A DNA stretch of 64,000 nucleotides from Phoenix dactylifera. Taxonomy: Eukaryota > Streptophyta > Magnoliopsida > Arecales > Arecaceae. Location of the stretch: NCBI RefSeq assembly GCF_009389715.1, contig NC_052394.1, positions 23,993,399 through 24,057,398 of the forward strand. The letters are read 5' to 3'. The translations under genes were made by a program, and so were the position numbers. Shown here one piece after another: positions 15,201-26,319 of this stretch; position 1 is the stretch's first letter; each line of letters begins with the position of its first letter. The notes below the pieces were generated by a model, which was not told the origin of the DNA, made no database searches, and worked only from the letters and a program-made list of their open reading frames with translations.

Positions 15201-18200
15201 CGATAGACCCTCATGCATGCAATTACACATGTAGATGTAAATGTTGGAACTTTTGAGACATGAAGAACAATTTCATAACAGTGTCAAGTTAAAAAAAAAA
15301 AAGACTAACCTAAAGCCATAGCAACAGAATAGGGATCTCTTGCAGCTAAATCTGAGATGATTGCCAGTGCATGCCTTACAGCAACTGGGTCGACAAATGA
15401 AACCCTGCAGTCATATCAAGCTTAAGATATTATGAATCAAGAAATTGACAAGTAATAAATTTGCGAGCAAACTTAGAGTTGAAATTTCATTACAACATGC
15501 AGCACATCTAATCATGAGTCATGACATTTAGGTTAAGCTGTAAAAGGATTCTATATTTACAGGTTTTTCCTACTCTCTTGCTAAGCATTTTTTTTTCATT
15601 TTTTTCATATTCTATCTTTTAATTCTACTTGTCAAGCCTTTACATTATGTCCAAGCTTTACTTTATGCATATTTTTCAGATTCTTCATATAGTATCTTTA
15701 GTCTACTTGTCAAAGCTTCAGTTTATGGACACATGCATGCATGCATGTATGTATGACATGTTCGTCAGTATCAACAAAATTTCTTAGGAAATGTTCCTTC
15801 TCATCAATAGCTGACAGCTTGCTAACAACAGTATTTTCCTGTCTGGTCATGATTGAATCACAGAAGGGTGAAATCAAAGAAGATACAAACTCACTGCTGT
15901 CAATAAACTCTCAGGAAATTATGATAGATCTACTTACCCCTGTACAGCTCGATGGAGGAACGCTGGATTTCCAGGATCTAGAGGAAGTCTTCTTAGAGCA
16001 CTTAAAGCCGCATACTGCAAATTATTCCGAATAATAGACTGCAAATATAGGAACTAGATATCAATTCGTATATATCAATAAAATGATTGCACCAAAAATA
16101 AGAAATAACAAGACCAATTCCACTCTCAGGCCCAGAAGAGTAAGGCAGTGGATTGGTGTTACGCATGTCCAAAACAATGAAATGGATCCAAATTTGATAT
16201 TCTTGAATGTAGGGAATCTCCTCATACTAGAAGTTGTAAAAAGGGATATTTGGCGACTTAAAATCTAATAATGCCCACCCAAAATAGTTGGAACAGCGCT
16301 GGGATCAGATATAAGAGATTTATGAGAGACCGGTTAGTCATCAGTTTGGACACTGCTCTTCAAAAGCAATTACTAAAGGATTAAACTAAAGTTTGTACCA
16401 ACAATTCTTCGCATGCAACAGCCGCATTTATCTGTTTATTTTGAATATTAGTCGCCAGAATTAGAAGCAGGTGCAGGAGGCGTGGGTTTGAATATTTTAA
16501 AAACAATTGAAGGAATTGGTAGGAAATAGGTGCTGGTTCAAGTTTCCAGGAAGACTCTAAAGTGGATGCATTACCCTAGGTGGAAGATTCCTATTACTAA
16601 GTTTTAAAGTGAAAAGTTGAGCCTATCAGCAATACTTTTCCACTTGAGAGTCATATCCACTAATATCCGCACTTGTGAAGATAACATAACTGTAGGTATA
16701 AAGCAACTAGCAATTGTATGACCATCTTTTTTTTAGAAAAATAAACAATGGAGCTAAATGAATAAACTAACCATAACCATCCAGCCTTTTTTCAATTGTC
16801 TCAGTAGGCCTAATGAATCTTAATTCGCCATATATTCCTATTTATAGCCACCTCTACTGTTATTCCAAGTTTCTCTATATCCTTTCTCACAATCTCCATC
16901 CATAGGTCTTCTCCTCCTTTCCTTGTAATCTTCAATATAATCTTCGATACAAACTTAAGTAACTCTCCTTACTAGAGCCTCCTTAGAGTCTTCATTGTAC
17001 ATGTCTACAACAAATTATCCTTCAATTCTGAAGTTGATGGAATAAAAACATAACACTTGTCTTGATTGCTGGCAGAAATATAAAAGCAATATATGCACAA
17101 AGGCAACAAACATATGAGACGTGATTTAAAAGTCTTTGTTTTTCTTTTATTGGGGAAGGGGGGACCCGATTGCTATTTGTACAGTTAAGCGAGTGAGTTT
17201 TTAGAAAGTATAATGTGGTTCATGGAACAAAGGTCGAGTAATTATGGGATCATATAGGTAAGCTTACTAGACCACTAAAAATCAAGAATTAACTAATTTT
17301 ACAGGCATGTATTGTAAAATATATAAGCAGAATATTACTCTTCCACGAATGCAGCTTCAATTCAACTATCAAAACTATATATATACACTATAAGTTAATA
17401 TCTGACCTCCTTATCACCACCTTTGCTAAAAATGCCCTTCCTCTGCTTCCCTTTTGCATCTGCAACCTGAAGATTACTGAAGGGTGAAAATTGAGCCAAA
17501 CAAAAGTTTCCCCATCCACTACAAACAGACAGAATTTACAACAATGGAGAGACTGATATGATGAACATTTAAAACATAAAAGTGGGAGAGGCAGCTTAAC
17601 ACACGGACAGTTGTTTCACATAAGCTTCAGACTTCGCAGTCATCTTATAAAAGCAATCTGAGTAGTCGCACAGGACAAACCTTCTCAAGAATGCCAAATA
17701 CAATTTCATACAACTTGCCCAAGATCTCAGAATTGCTTGCTGAAGCAGCAGTAAGGGCCTTCAGAGCTGCAAGCCTTCGTGCATGAACTTCAAAAGACCA
17801 ACAAGTGGAGTTATTTACCCAAAAAATGGAGAAAGCAGAAATAGTTCCCAAGGAATTAAGCACATAGTAGTTATAGTAGATAACATAAATATATTTGATT
17901 TCTCTTGCATTATCCTTGATAACCAAGCAACCAGTACCAATACAAACAAGTATCAAGTTATCATCTTTGGGATAGAAACAGGCATCAGCAGTGTCAGCTA
18001 TACCAGTACTGGACCCCGGACCGGTTGCTTGGCGGCCCGGGTCGGTACGGGCCCATGCCGAGCTTGTACCGACGCAATAGAAGAGGCGGGGGAGAGGGAG
18101 AACATGAGAGAAAAAAAGAAAGAGAAGGGAGAGGTTGAGGGAGGCTGGCGGAGAGCTAGCAGAGGGCTGGAGAGCCACTGCACGGAGGAGCCGAAGGCTG

Positions 18201-21200
18201 GAGAGCCGCCACGCAGAGGAGGCGGAGGCCGACAAGCTGCCGCGGAGCAGACGGAGTAGGGGCTCCGCCTTCGGTCTCCTATTTCATTCGAAACAGGGGG
18301 TCGGGGGGAGGGGGTGCTTTTATTTTTGCGATTTTAAAGTCAGCAATGGGTTTGCCGACTTTTACTTAAAGATCGCAAAAATAAAAAGGGCCCCCTTTGG
18401 GCTCCTGTTTCAAATGAAATAGGAAACCGGAGGCAGAGCCTCTCTTCCGCGGCTCCCCGGCCTCTCTCTTCCTTCCTCTCCCTCTCCCTCCCTTCCCCCC
18501 TCTCTCTCTTTTCCTCTTTTTCTTTCTCCTTCTTTCCCTCCGTTGTCAATCTCATTTTCGTTGCCAGAACCGTCCCGGTCTGCCGCCGGTACGGCTCGGG
18601 ATGCCCCGAACCGGACGGCTCGGGATGGTTCCGCCGACCATGGGCCTGGTCTGTCTTAAAAAAATCAATACAAGTAAGAATGTAAGATATTGTATTCCAC
18701 TTAGCCACATTGATAGTAGAAAATGAATAAATCCTTTGTGGCACCTCATAGGAGATGAAGGAAGAGTAAACTTACAACAATTTTTATTTGGTATTTAACT
18801 GCACAAAAAAGGTCACTTTTGTAACTGTGTTGTTTTACAACCACGAGAAAGATCATGTTGGTGCCCATGCATCCAGAATGTCAATTTATATTAGAAGCAA
18901 AGACATGTTGACATTAAAAATATAGTTTTTCATCCATGCTCAAAACAATGCCACCAAGAGTTTTCACAGTTATTACCCATGGGAACAAATTCACTCCTAA
19001 TTGTTATTTAGTAGCAAACCCAAAATGGCACCCCAAGGATCAGGTTATGGTTACAAAGGAATGGAAAGACCAGTTTCTCATTTTGTTCACAATTAAAGGC
19101 ATTTGGTAAGATCTAGAACTGCCCAGGGCAGGACAAATAGAAGTTTGTCGCATCAAAATAACATCAAAATATTTGATGCTTGAAAAATTCAAATAAGCTT
19201 ATAAAGCCAATATCCCTTGCAAATTTGTACTGAAAAATTCAAAGATTTGTGTTTTGCTAAAGTTGCTACTGAGTAGTGAAGGCTACTTGCTCGAAGAAAC
19301 TGTGCCAGGATCCTGTAGACTATAAGATAGGGCCAAAGTCCAAGTTGTGCCTCAAATTCCCTAACATAGAAAGCATTGAAGATTGTATTGTTCTAGATGG
19401 CCTATAAGCAAATGCTGCAGTTATTTTATTGGCTTCATAGGAAGGTAAAATCATGATCAACTGGATCTTAACTAAAAAGTGATGAGGGATGATAAAACCT
19501 GGATGATAACTCAAAGAAGGAATTGCTAGGATTCTAACCATAAAATGAAGAGATGATGATGAATCTAAGTCAAGAAAGCCGGAAAGGAGATACCTTCAGT
19601 GTCAGCATTCAACGCCTCTGCAGTAAGCTGCACTACAATTCGAGGTATAACATCAGCTCTTGTGACCCCTCCAACAGCATCAATATCAGCAAGTGCATCC
19701 CAGTTTGGTGTGGGAATCCCACCACCTGGACTTAAACCTTGGGCACCACTATCTGACAAAATTCTGGCCAAATAATAGTAAATATAGCGCAGAATAGTCC
19801 TATCCTCACATTGTTGATGGAGCTGTAGAAGTATAAAACAGCATGGAAATCAAAATAGCTTTATGACACTATGAATATATAAAAACTAATCTGTTTAACT
19901 TACATATCACCCATGCTGTAAAAATTAAAAAATCAAAGGCAATGTCAGATAGCAAGAGGTAAAACAGTTTAAAGCTAATTCTAGCATTGATCTGATTTAA
20001 TAACCTACAGAAAATCAATCTGTATGCCAACAATTTGGTGAAGAAGAAGACTAGCATAAAACATAAGACAGAATAGTAGAAAGCAGGGAAGAAATAAAGT
20101 GAAATAATAAGAGAACAAGAAGAAGGAGAAGAAGAAGAAGCCAGAAATAGAGAAAAGAATGGAGATAGAAAGAGAGAAGGATAAGCAAGGCCAAACCTGA
20201 CATAATGAAATCATTTCATTCATTTAAAACAGATCATGTACAATACATTTTCATTCAATCCTAATAGATCCTTTATAGACTTAAGCAAACTAAGAATCCT
20301 GATAGGCCAGTAACAAATTGCCAAAATATATTTCTAAAAAAAAACAACACACTATATAGAAAGATACCTAAAAAACATTCAAAAATCAAATTTTAATGAT
20401 TTCATGACTTGTCAGCCCTACATAATAATTAATATAACTCTTTTACACCAATTTAACTTAAAATAGGACACTAAAACCAAGTCTAAAAATTACGTAAAAA
20501 AAATTCCGTACAATACAAAAATTGAAATATACTTTCTTTATACGCCATATGCTGCTTCCGTTGCGCAAGATCTCGACCTCGATATCTTCATGATGTAACT
20601 CATAAGCTCGATCCACCATCAAATCTCCAAGATCTGATGATGAAGGCCCATATAAAATTTTCTCACAACCACACTACTCTTTGGTTGGTCTGATGTCCGC
20701 TGCTTGACAATCAACAAGCTCTGCATCATACTTTTGATAACAATCTTCATTGAATCCAACAAATCAATCATACATGGATCTTAATATTGCTTGATCTCCA
20801 TCATTGCCTTTAGGATCGAGACTCAATCTCTCCATAGGTGCTCTTCATACAAATCTTCATCATTGTGACCTTCTACCTTCAAAATACCTAATAGATCAAC
20901 ATTTGCAGCATCCTGAATCAACAGATCTTCCATTGCAGTATCTTTGTATGATGGAACATTAACCATATGCTCTTTACATTGAGAAGCATTGATTATAAGC
21001 ACTTCATGAAGCGATACTTTAGTTTTTTCATTCTCCTGACTCTTGATCTGTAGTTCATCCTTAAAGAGCTTCTGAATGCCCAAAGCCACTGCATTTTTTT
21101 GTAGTGTAGGAGTCATAGACATCATCATTGTTGATAGATGTCAACTGATCATCCATCTAGCAAAGGATCTTCTCCTATTTGACATGCTAACGAAGATTCT

Positions 21201-22688
21201 GAAACTCAATGATACGAACCTTAGTTGTATCGTAGAAGAAAATGGATTTTTGAATGACCACTCTTCCTAACTCAACTAGCTGACTATATTCTTCTTGAAA
21301 AACTTGTTCAATCGTTGCTTGTATAGGTAGAGCGACGGAAAGCAATATACATTTCATTCTCTTAATATTGAAATGCATATGACCAAATCATGCATAGTGG
21401 TACGCAAATTACTTGGAAAAGTATAAGTCCCGCATGCATGTCATGCATATCAGTAGTTTTAGATTTTCCACCTAGCACATTTTAATAAAAACTCCTACCA
21501 CTGTCCTAACCAGGGTTGTTGTACAATAATGAGCTATGAATCTTGTAATTTAAAATTTGATAAAAATTTGTGTAAGCATGCCTGCAAACCTCAAGCTAAT
21601 CCAGTAATATTCCATGATTTTGCAATGTTTCAACTGTCTATTTGATATGACAAAAAGTTATTTCAGCTCCAACTGGCCACCTTTAGACTTGAGGTCATTT
21701 GAGGAACAACTGATGATCTTTATTCGGGGCTTCAAAAATGAATTCTTATCCTATCCAAGTATGAGAGGGTCTTAAGTGTGTCACTGATGCAATATTATAA
21801 GATCATCTTAAGTGTTTTAGCACTGCACCCTGCAACAGTGCATCTAGATCTTTGCAGTAATGCAGCAAACATGCTACAGTCAAAAAAAAAAAACAACAAT
21901 CATAGCTAATAGTAATTAGATAAACTTATTTTCTTTTCCTCCTAGAACTTCTTAGGCATGTTCGCTCATGCATTCATTTAATAGATTAGACTTACTTAGA
22001 TGAAGAATAATTACAAGAACGCTTCAAGAAGCAAAAGGCATACCATGAGAAGAGATGGAGCTACAGAAGGATCAACTGAATTATATACTGCGAGTTTGGG
22101 AAACACGTGGTGCACTAACTGCCTTTGGGAACTTTTCTGAACAGAACGATGAGAATAAGTTAGACCAGAAACCTTAAAAACTATTCAGATTAAAGAAGTG
22201 TAGCAGTGGAAACCTGATCAGATGTGGCAGCGAGTTCATGAATGCTCCGCACCAACTGAGCATACGACACCGGCTGCTCGGGATCAACATCATTAAATTG
22301 TTAGACCGACACTTGCGGAGCAGAAGTAACAAGGAAATGAGTAAATCAAGATGAGGAACCCAATTCTTCCATTAAAGATTTACAAAAGAAAGGAATTGCT
22401 GACAGGTAAAGATCAACAAAGGAGGACGAGGGAAATTGGGGGGAATGAAGCGACCTTCTTCTTCTGTTTCTGTGGATAGCTCTTGATGGGGTTGAGAGCC
22501 TTGGCCGCGGAGATGGTGTCGCTCTGGATCTGCATCAAGGTGGCCCTTTTCGACTTCTTTTCCGCGATCACCGGCTTGCCGAGCGTGGAGGGGGCGGCTG
22601 TGGAGGAGGAATTGGCGGCCGCCGCCGAAGGATCGGAGGTGATGAGATCCATAAGCGTCGTCCCGGCGGAGTCCTGGCCAGACGCCAT
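213..22688 (-). CDS. TASH3: TASH3-like SH3-domain subunit of the TPLATE endocytic complex (3' end beyond window)
   Basis: In Arabidopsis TASH3 belongs to the eight-subunit TPLATE (TSET-type) adaptor complex of clathrin-mediated endocytosis at the plasma membrane and cell plate. The reconstructed protein starts MASGQDSAGTTLMDLITSDP at 22688, continues through a long helical adaptin-like solenoid (for example LHLHDVLARVSLARLCHT), then an acidic and Ser-rich linker, and enters the C-terminal SH3 domain (KALYDFTAGGDDE) where the visible sequence ends. Exons (high to low): 22455-22688, 22214-22273, 22044-22136, 19594-19822, 17681-17787, 17407-17466, 15938-16038, 15310-15404, 15020-15040, 13865-13960, 13664-13784, 13383-13565, 13052-13248, 10375-10646, 8658-8759, 7466-7642, 7170-7358, 6633-6874, 6397-6543, 3335-3548, 2514-2645, 2285-2428, 475-561, 213-389. 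They sum to 3480 nt in one open frame (1160 codons). The family is about 1200 aa long, so only the rest of the SH3 domain is missing. Introns reach about 2.8 kb and host many repeats. All junctions are GT-AG by eye. Identification is from family memory; confidence is high. Confidence 0.93.
2738..3167. mobile_element. Tourist-like MITE (TTA target duplication) in a TASH3 intron
   Basis: A 430-bp stretch is flanked by TTA at 2735-2737 and 3168-3170. Its ends are imperfect inverted repeats: the left end reads TGGTGTGTTTGGATACC and the reverse complement of the right end reads GGATGCATTTGTATACC. A 3-bp TTA duplication with such ends is typical of PIF/Harbinger-derived Tourist MITEs. No coding capacity is seen. 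The repeats are diverged, so the insertion is old. Class assignment is inference. Confidence 0.5.
3847..4083. mobile_element. short MITE with TTAA flanks in a TASH3 intron
   Basis: A 237-bp element is bounded by TTAA at 3843-3846 and 4084-4087. Its terminal inverted repeats share the core TGTTTGGGAAGTTCC, and inside them a BamHI-like GGATCC word occurs near both ends. It is non-coding; open frames on both strands are by-products of the palindromic structure. The duplication could also be read as TTAAG. The superfamily cannot be fixed from this copy alone. Confidence 0.6.
4955..5350 (-). mobile_element. RTE-type LINE 3' relic (probable)
   Basis: Read on the minus strand, 5030-4970 resembles the well-known 3' end of plant RTE-like LINE copies, where a motif of the type GCCGACCCCAACTAGTTGGG is followed by ATAAGGCTTG. 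Here it is diverged (CTCAAACAACTGGAATAAGG). The neighbouring pyrimidine-rich sequence up to about 5350 fits the antisense of the reverse-transcriptase C-terminal region. No open frame survives. The call rests on memory of the repeat family. Confidence 0.4.
6957..7135. repeat. dispersed palindromic repeat, copy 1 (TASH3 intron)
   Basis: This block is rich in GGTATG/CATACC and CCCAGTAC words, including GGTATGCCCAGTACGGG and CGGTTTGGT, and it ends in GAACCTT. The same word set and end recur near 8222-8375 and 54090-54595, and more GC-rich near 17995-18655. It is non-coding and self-complementary in patches, so it is best seen as a MITE-like or foldback family. Confidence 0.5.
8222..8375. repeat. 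dispersed palindromic repeat, copy 2 (TASH3 intron)
   Basis: A compact palindromic block centred on ACCGTACCAAACCGGTTTGG followed by TACCGGTAC, ending GGCGAACCTTG. It shares words and end sequence with the repeat at 6957-7135. No gene content. Confidence 0.55.
9384..9913. mobile_element. hAT-type MITE (probable) in a TASH3 intron
   Basis: The two ends are inverted copies of a GGTGGCAAT-type terminus: ACAGGTGGCAATTTC on the left, and TAGGGGTGGCAATATGC as the reverse complement of the right end. TAGGGGTGGCAAT is a common end of plant hAT non-autonomous elements. A clean 8-bp duplication is not visible, so the exact borders are uncertain. About 530 bp, non-coding. Confidence 0.5.
11245..11282. 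repeat. (AAAAG)n microsatellite
   Basis: A run of AAAAG units lies in the 2.4-kb TASH3 intron between 10647 and 13051. Next to it, reading on the minus strand, is an AATAAAGCTTTTAT word that could be the 3' end of a decayed retroelement. The 16-base word GAGCACAAGCATGACC occurs twice nearby (about 11466 and 11519). Confidence 0.6.
16775..17050 (-). mobile_element. second RTE-type LINE relic (probable) in a TASH3 intron
   Basis: The plus strand here reads as the antisense of the RTE reverse-transcriptase C-terminal region seen in many plant genomes. Words such as CTCTCCTTACTAGAGCCTCC and TTTCTCACAATCTCCATCC lie in the expected order, after a degraded AATGAATC motif. All frames are broken. It lies on the same strand as TASH3 and as the relic at 4955-5350. 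The assignment rests on remembered repeat sequence. Confidence 0.4.
17995..18655. repeat. GC-rich foldback element in a TASH3 intron
   Basis: A long imperfect inverted repeat is centred near 18345. TCCTATTTCATTCGAAACAG (about 18277) pairs with the reverse complement of CTGTTTCAAATGAAATAGGA (about 18403). TTTTATTTTTGCGAT (about 18319) pairs with ATCGCAAAAATAAAA (about 18371). The arms continue into GA-rich and CT-rich tracts. Outer parts carry CGGTACGG and CCCGAACCGG words like the other palindromic repeats here. Open frames across it (17645-18744, both strands) are low-complexity artefacts. No target duplication was identified. Confidence 0.65.
20823..21128 (-). other. unrecognised intronic ORF, 101 codons
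   Basis: Within the TASH3 intron between 19823 and 22043 a minus-strand frame encodes a 101-residue Asp/Glu/Lys-rich peptide (ends VEGHNDEDLYEEHLWRD). A 63-codon frame follows upstream at 21187-21378. The amino-acid composition looks more protein-like than nearby random frames, but I recognise no family. It could be a retroelement remnant. Nothing marks it as an expressed gene. Confidence 0.2.
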
Positions 22689-24039
22689 GGTCGGAGGGCG
22701 CCGGAGGGAGAGCTAGGGTTTGGAGATCCTCCTCCCGAACGGCGAACCCAGGGTTCAAGATCGCCAGCAGCTTATCTCGGACGCGTTCCCAGGAACAAAG
22801 ATCGAGAGTTGGGACTTGAGAGAGGCCGGAGGACGGTGGTCCGAGAGCATCGGTGTTTTGACTAGTTTCTAAAGCCGGTAGCGTGAGAGTATCGCCGAGT
22901 CGATTGCCAGCCAACCGCCAACTCCTGCGACACCGGACTCGCCGATCTCTGTGCTCCACTGGAATGCCTGATCTGCAGGGGTTTATACATAAAAAGTCGG
23001 CTACCCAATCGCCGACCGAGACCAGACCAAGCGCTATACACTTAATAGGCCCTTGTAGACTGCATATCTACTATATTGTCACGCACATTGGACAAGGGCT
23101 TATATGAAAAAAGACGCTACAGCTTTCCGACATTGCTTCGAGGCTCACTAATAAACCCCTGCATATACTTCTGTTACATACAAGTCAGTTTATTTTTGAT
23201 ACAAAGGGAGGCAGACCTAAATTATCGCCTGTGGAAAGAGAAAAAAAACATACATACATGCGCATCAGCCCTTGGCCCCTTACAAGATGCGAGAGGTCAA
23301 ATCAAATAAAATTTATATTACACTATATTTTTACTTGAACTCGCATCGGATTAGCTAGCTGGTTAGTTGGAGTTTTAATTTAGAAAAAAAAATAATTTTA
23401 AAAAATAAATATACCGGCTTTCTTTTCTAAATGTTAGATGATTTAAATATTTTAAAACTCTTTTTTTTTCTTCAGTCGCGATATTTTTGAAACATCGCAT
23501 ATTCGGAAACACTGCATCACTAAACAGAGTATATAAATAGACTCTGGATACAGTATTTTGAATAACTCAATCCATAATACTACTCTATTTCTTGATGTGA
23601 CACAGAGAATTCTTCTCTCCCTTTTTTTTTTCTTCCATTTTTTTTAAAGTTTTTCATTTTTCATTTAGACTTTCCTTATTCTTTTTTTCTCTTCTTCCGA
23701 ACATTTTTTAATTTTTTTCATCTGGACAACTAGAGGAGACTGTCGGATCAAGTCTCTCCAACAATCGTGCTCGTTAGTAGAAAATCGGATTAAGCCGAGT
23801 TATTATATCTTAAAGACGAGACTGCCGCAAACGTGCACATAGAGAACGAATCATGTTCTTAGAGTAGTGCATATCACATGCCTTAATTCAGACAAACTCT
23901 TTTTAATTTTCAAAAAAAAAATTAGTAGATTATTTTTTTATAATATTTTTATAAAATAAAAATATAGCTATTTTTAGATAAAATATTTTCAATACGTTGG
24001 AATATGGTGTGCATGGAACTCCAAACATACTATCCTTTA

Positions 24040-24518
24040 GGGCTCGTTTGGTTCGCGGGAAGCATTTTCCTTCCTAGGAATATGATTCCTGGGAAACAAA
24101 TTCCTAGGAAGAGGATGCCTAAGAAAGTACTTTTGGCATGTTTGGTTGACCATGGGAAAGTGACAAATTTCCAAGGTACTTATGTTTGGTTGGCCATCCA
24201 CTTTCCTAAGAAAGTTATATATAATTCCTATTATGCCCTTAATAAAAATTAGGTTTTTAATACCTCTTTAATGCTTCTTTAATGCTGAAGGGACTTTTTG
24301 GAAAAAAGTAAAAATGGAGTGATTCCCGCCTCATGGGAAAGTCTTTCCCATGAGAAACATGGGAAAGACTTTCCCATGAAATGTGGGAATCACATTCCCA
24401 TGGGAATATAACTTTCCCTTCTCTCTTCTTTGAAAACTCCAACCAAACAAGAGGCATCTCATTACTTTCCCGTTGACCACACTTTCCCCCCTTCTTTTCC
24501 TGCGAACCAAACGAGCCC
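24040..24518. mobile_element. 479-bp MITE with near-perfect terminal inverted repeats
   Basis: The left end GGGCTCGTTTGGTTCGCGGG and the reverse complement of the right end GGGCTCGTTTGGTTCGCAGG match over 19 of 20 bases. The flanking dinucleotide TA occurs on both sides. Internally there is a tight palindromic cluster built from CATGGGAAAGTCTTTCCCATG (about 24330-24400), a subterminal hairpin. It is non-coding. The high TIR identity suggests a fairly recent insertion. Confidence 0.8.
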
Positions 24519-25459
24519 TATATGCCAAATGTCTTTGAGAATTGGGTCAACAAAATTTATCATATGGCTCCCAAATGCCAATGGAATCACCTCAGCAAAG
24601 ATTCTAGAGGGAGAAAATAAAGTAGTTGCCATCTCAAATTCTCAATACCCTCCCATGAAGTTGTAAGCTCAGCTAGAGGAACAATACATGATCGAACAAA
24701 TTTGGATGATATATAAAGTACTTTTCCTTCAAAGTCCCAACCTTGTGCCGAACAACCGCTCCATCAAAGTTGATCCTCATTGCAACTTAAGGAGTATCCA
24801 TCTGGCGGACTTGGAGAGGAAGGGCTATTTGGGCCCTGATTACCCTAGTGCTCTGAAGATGCAGTGATATCAACAAAGCTGGTAGTTTGTTTAGACTTAA
24901 AAACCATCGGGATCCTTTTTTCCGTGACTTTAGATGCAAACATGGTCTTTTTGTTGGAAAAACTTCCCATTTCCACGGAGAGATGGAGAGTTCATGGGAG
25001 AGAATGAGAGAGAGAGAGGGTGGAGGAAGTAGTTGAGAGATATTGAGAGAGAGAGAGAGAGATGAGGGTGTTGGGAAGTTGCTTTTTTTTCCTTAAAGGA
25101 GGAAATAAGGCACTTCCCCAAATATATTTTTTAAAATTTATTTACAAATAGCGAACAATGAGGAGTGTAAGTTTCAAGATTTATCGAGGGGCGAGCATCC
25201 GTGGATAGCAGGATAGAGGGTGGATATTAACTTTTATGGCTATATATCAATTTCTCTTGCATAGATTTTTCTATTTGCAGGTACGAAAGAATTGCATAAC
25301 ACCACATGTGTGGACAATTTTTTTTAAAAAAAAGATGTAGGAGTTTTTTTTAATGCCAAATATACCGGTAAAGTGTAATTATCAGTAATATATATTCTTC
25401 CTCTTCCAGGTTGCACAGGGGGTCTGAAGTCTTGGAGGCATCCTTTTAGCCTAAGGTAG

Positions 25460-25560
25460 AATGCTAGATACTTCCTGGCCATTCGATGAATAGGTGGCAA
25501 GCTGTTTCGGAATCTTGCACCGCACGAAGGACATCCAGCGCTGACCACCTGACCCTTTTA
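25460..25560 (-). mobile_element. LINE fragment: zinc-knuckle (zf-RVT) remnant
   Basis: On the minus strand one frame gives AGCPSCG and, after a shift, the adjoining frame gives AVQDSETACHLFIEWP. This is the pattern of the zf-RVT region of plant L1-like LINEs (C-P-x-C-G ... E-T-x-x-H-L-F-I-x-C-P). The frameshift and the W in place of the second-last Cys show it is dead. Confidence 0.55.
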
Positions 25561-25684
25561 TTTTTTTTATTTTTGGTTAGAAACGACAACTCATACAGCT
25601 CCTCGACCAAATCAAGAGAAAAAAACTGATACATAGGAGAAGGTATGTCTGCAGATGAACTCTCCAAAGTGCCAAATAACAAAA

Positions 25685-25945
25685 AAAAGGTAATCAGTCT
25701 ACAGCTTTATTTGGCTTCCGATACACATGTGCTGTCTGAAATGAGCCCAACTCTCTGATCAATTTGCAGGTCTCACAAAGCAATGAATGACTATCCCTCT
25801 ACCGATTCACTCTCTGTATTCAATCGATCACCGTGGAGGAGTTTTCCTCGAGGCATACACTATCTGTACTAAGTATACTTTTCGTATAAGAGATACCCTC
25901 TCAGATAGCTCGAAGCTCCGCCTCAATCGTGGTTAGGCCGGAGGG
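25685..25945 (-). mobile_element. LINE fragment: RNase H-like domain remnant
   Basis: A single minus-strand frame reads TIEAELRAI, then an Asp/Glu-containing segment (CLEENSSTVID), then FQTAHVYRKPNKAVD, the order of the plant LINE C-terminal RNase H domain. Stop codons fall where Trp is usual (after RAI and after STVID), consistent with TGG decay to TGA. In an intact LINE this domain follows zf-RVT. Here it precedes the zf-RVT piece at 25460-25560 on the same strand, so the two pieces are rearranged or come from different insertions. Confidence 0.6.
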
Positions 25946-26319
25946 TAGGCTGATTATCAGAAAGCTCACTCTTATAGATACTCTATATCTGCCAATATAC
26001 CACTATCGAAGTCACTCTACAGGCATATCTAACTTTTCTTTTAATTTGCATGTATTTCCTCTGTATGCAGTTTGTTCATCAGAGAAAAAGAAGGTTGCGT
26101 AGGCTTTACACAATTCTTCTCGGACTGGGCTCGTTGGGCCGGCCAGGGGGTCGAAACATGGATAAAGGAATACCCAACTCGCGTCCACCCAGATATACGC
26201 CCATTCACGGATGCGTGAAATATGGCGCCTACTCAATATGGCGCTGTCATTGGAGGGCGTGGATTCTTGTGCACCAATCGTTGCTTATCAAAGAATCGGC
26301 TTCCTCCGCTGATCGCCAG

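Larger units (their letters stand above)
22689..26300. other. intergenic region between TASH3 and SR45a (divergent genes)
   Basis: 22689-22960 is the presumed 5' UTR and proximal promoter of TASH3, GC-rich compared with its surroundings. 22960-24039 is AT-rich with no gene seen. A MITE (24040-24518), GA-rich low-complexity DNA around 24990-25065 and LINE fragments (25460-25945) follow. No additional gene is supported. Confidence 0.7.

Noticed and set aside
17645-18744. Several long ORFs on both strands (up to 196 codons)
   Set aside because: Products of the GC-rich foldback repeat and its purine/pyrimidine tracts. Only 17681-17787 (minus) is coding, as a TASH3 exon.
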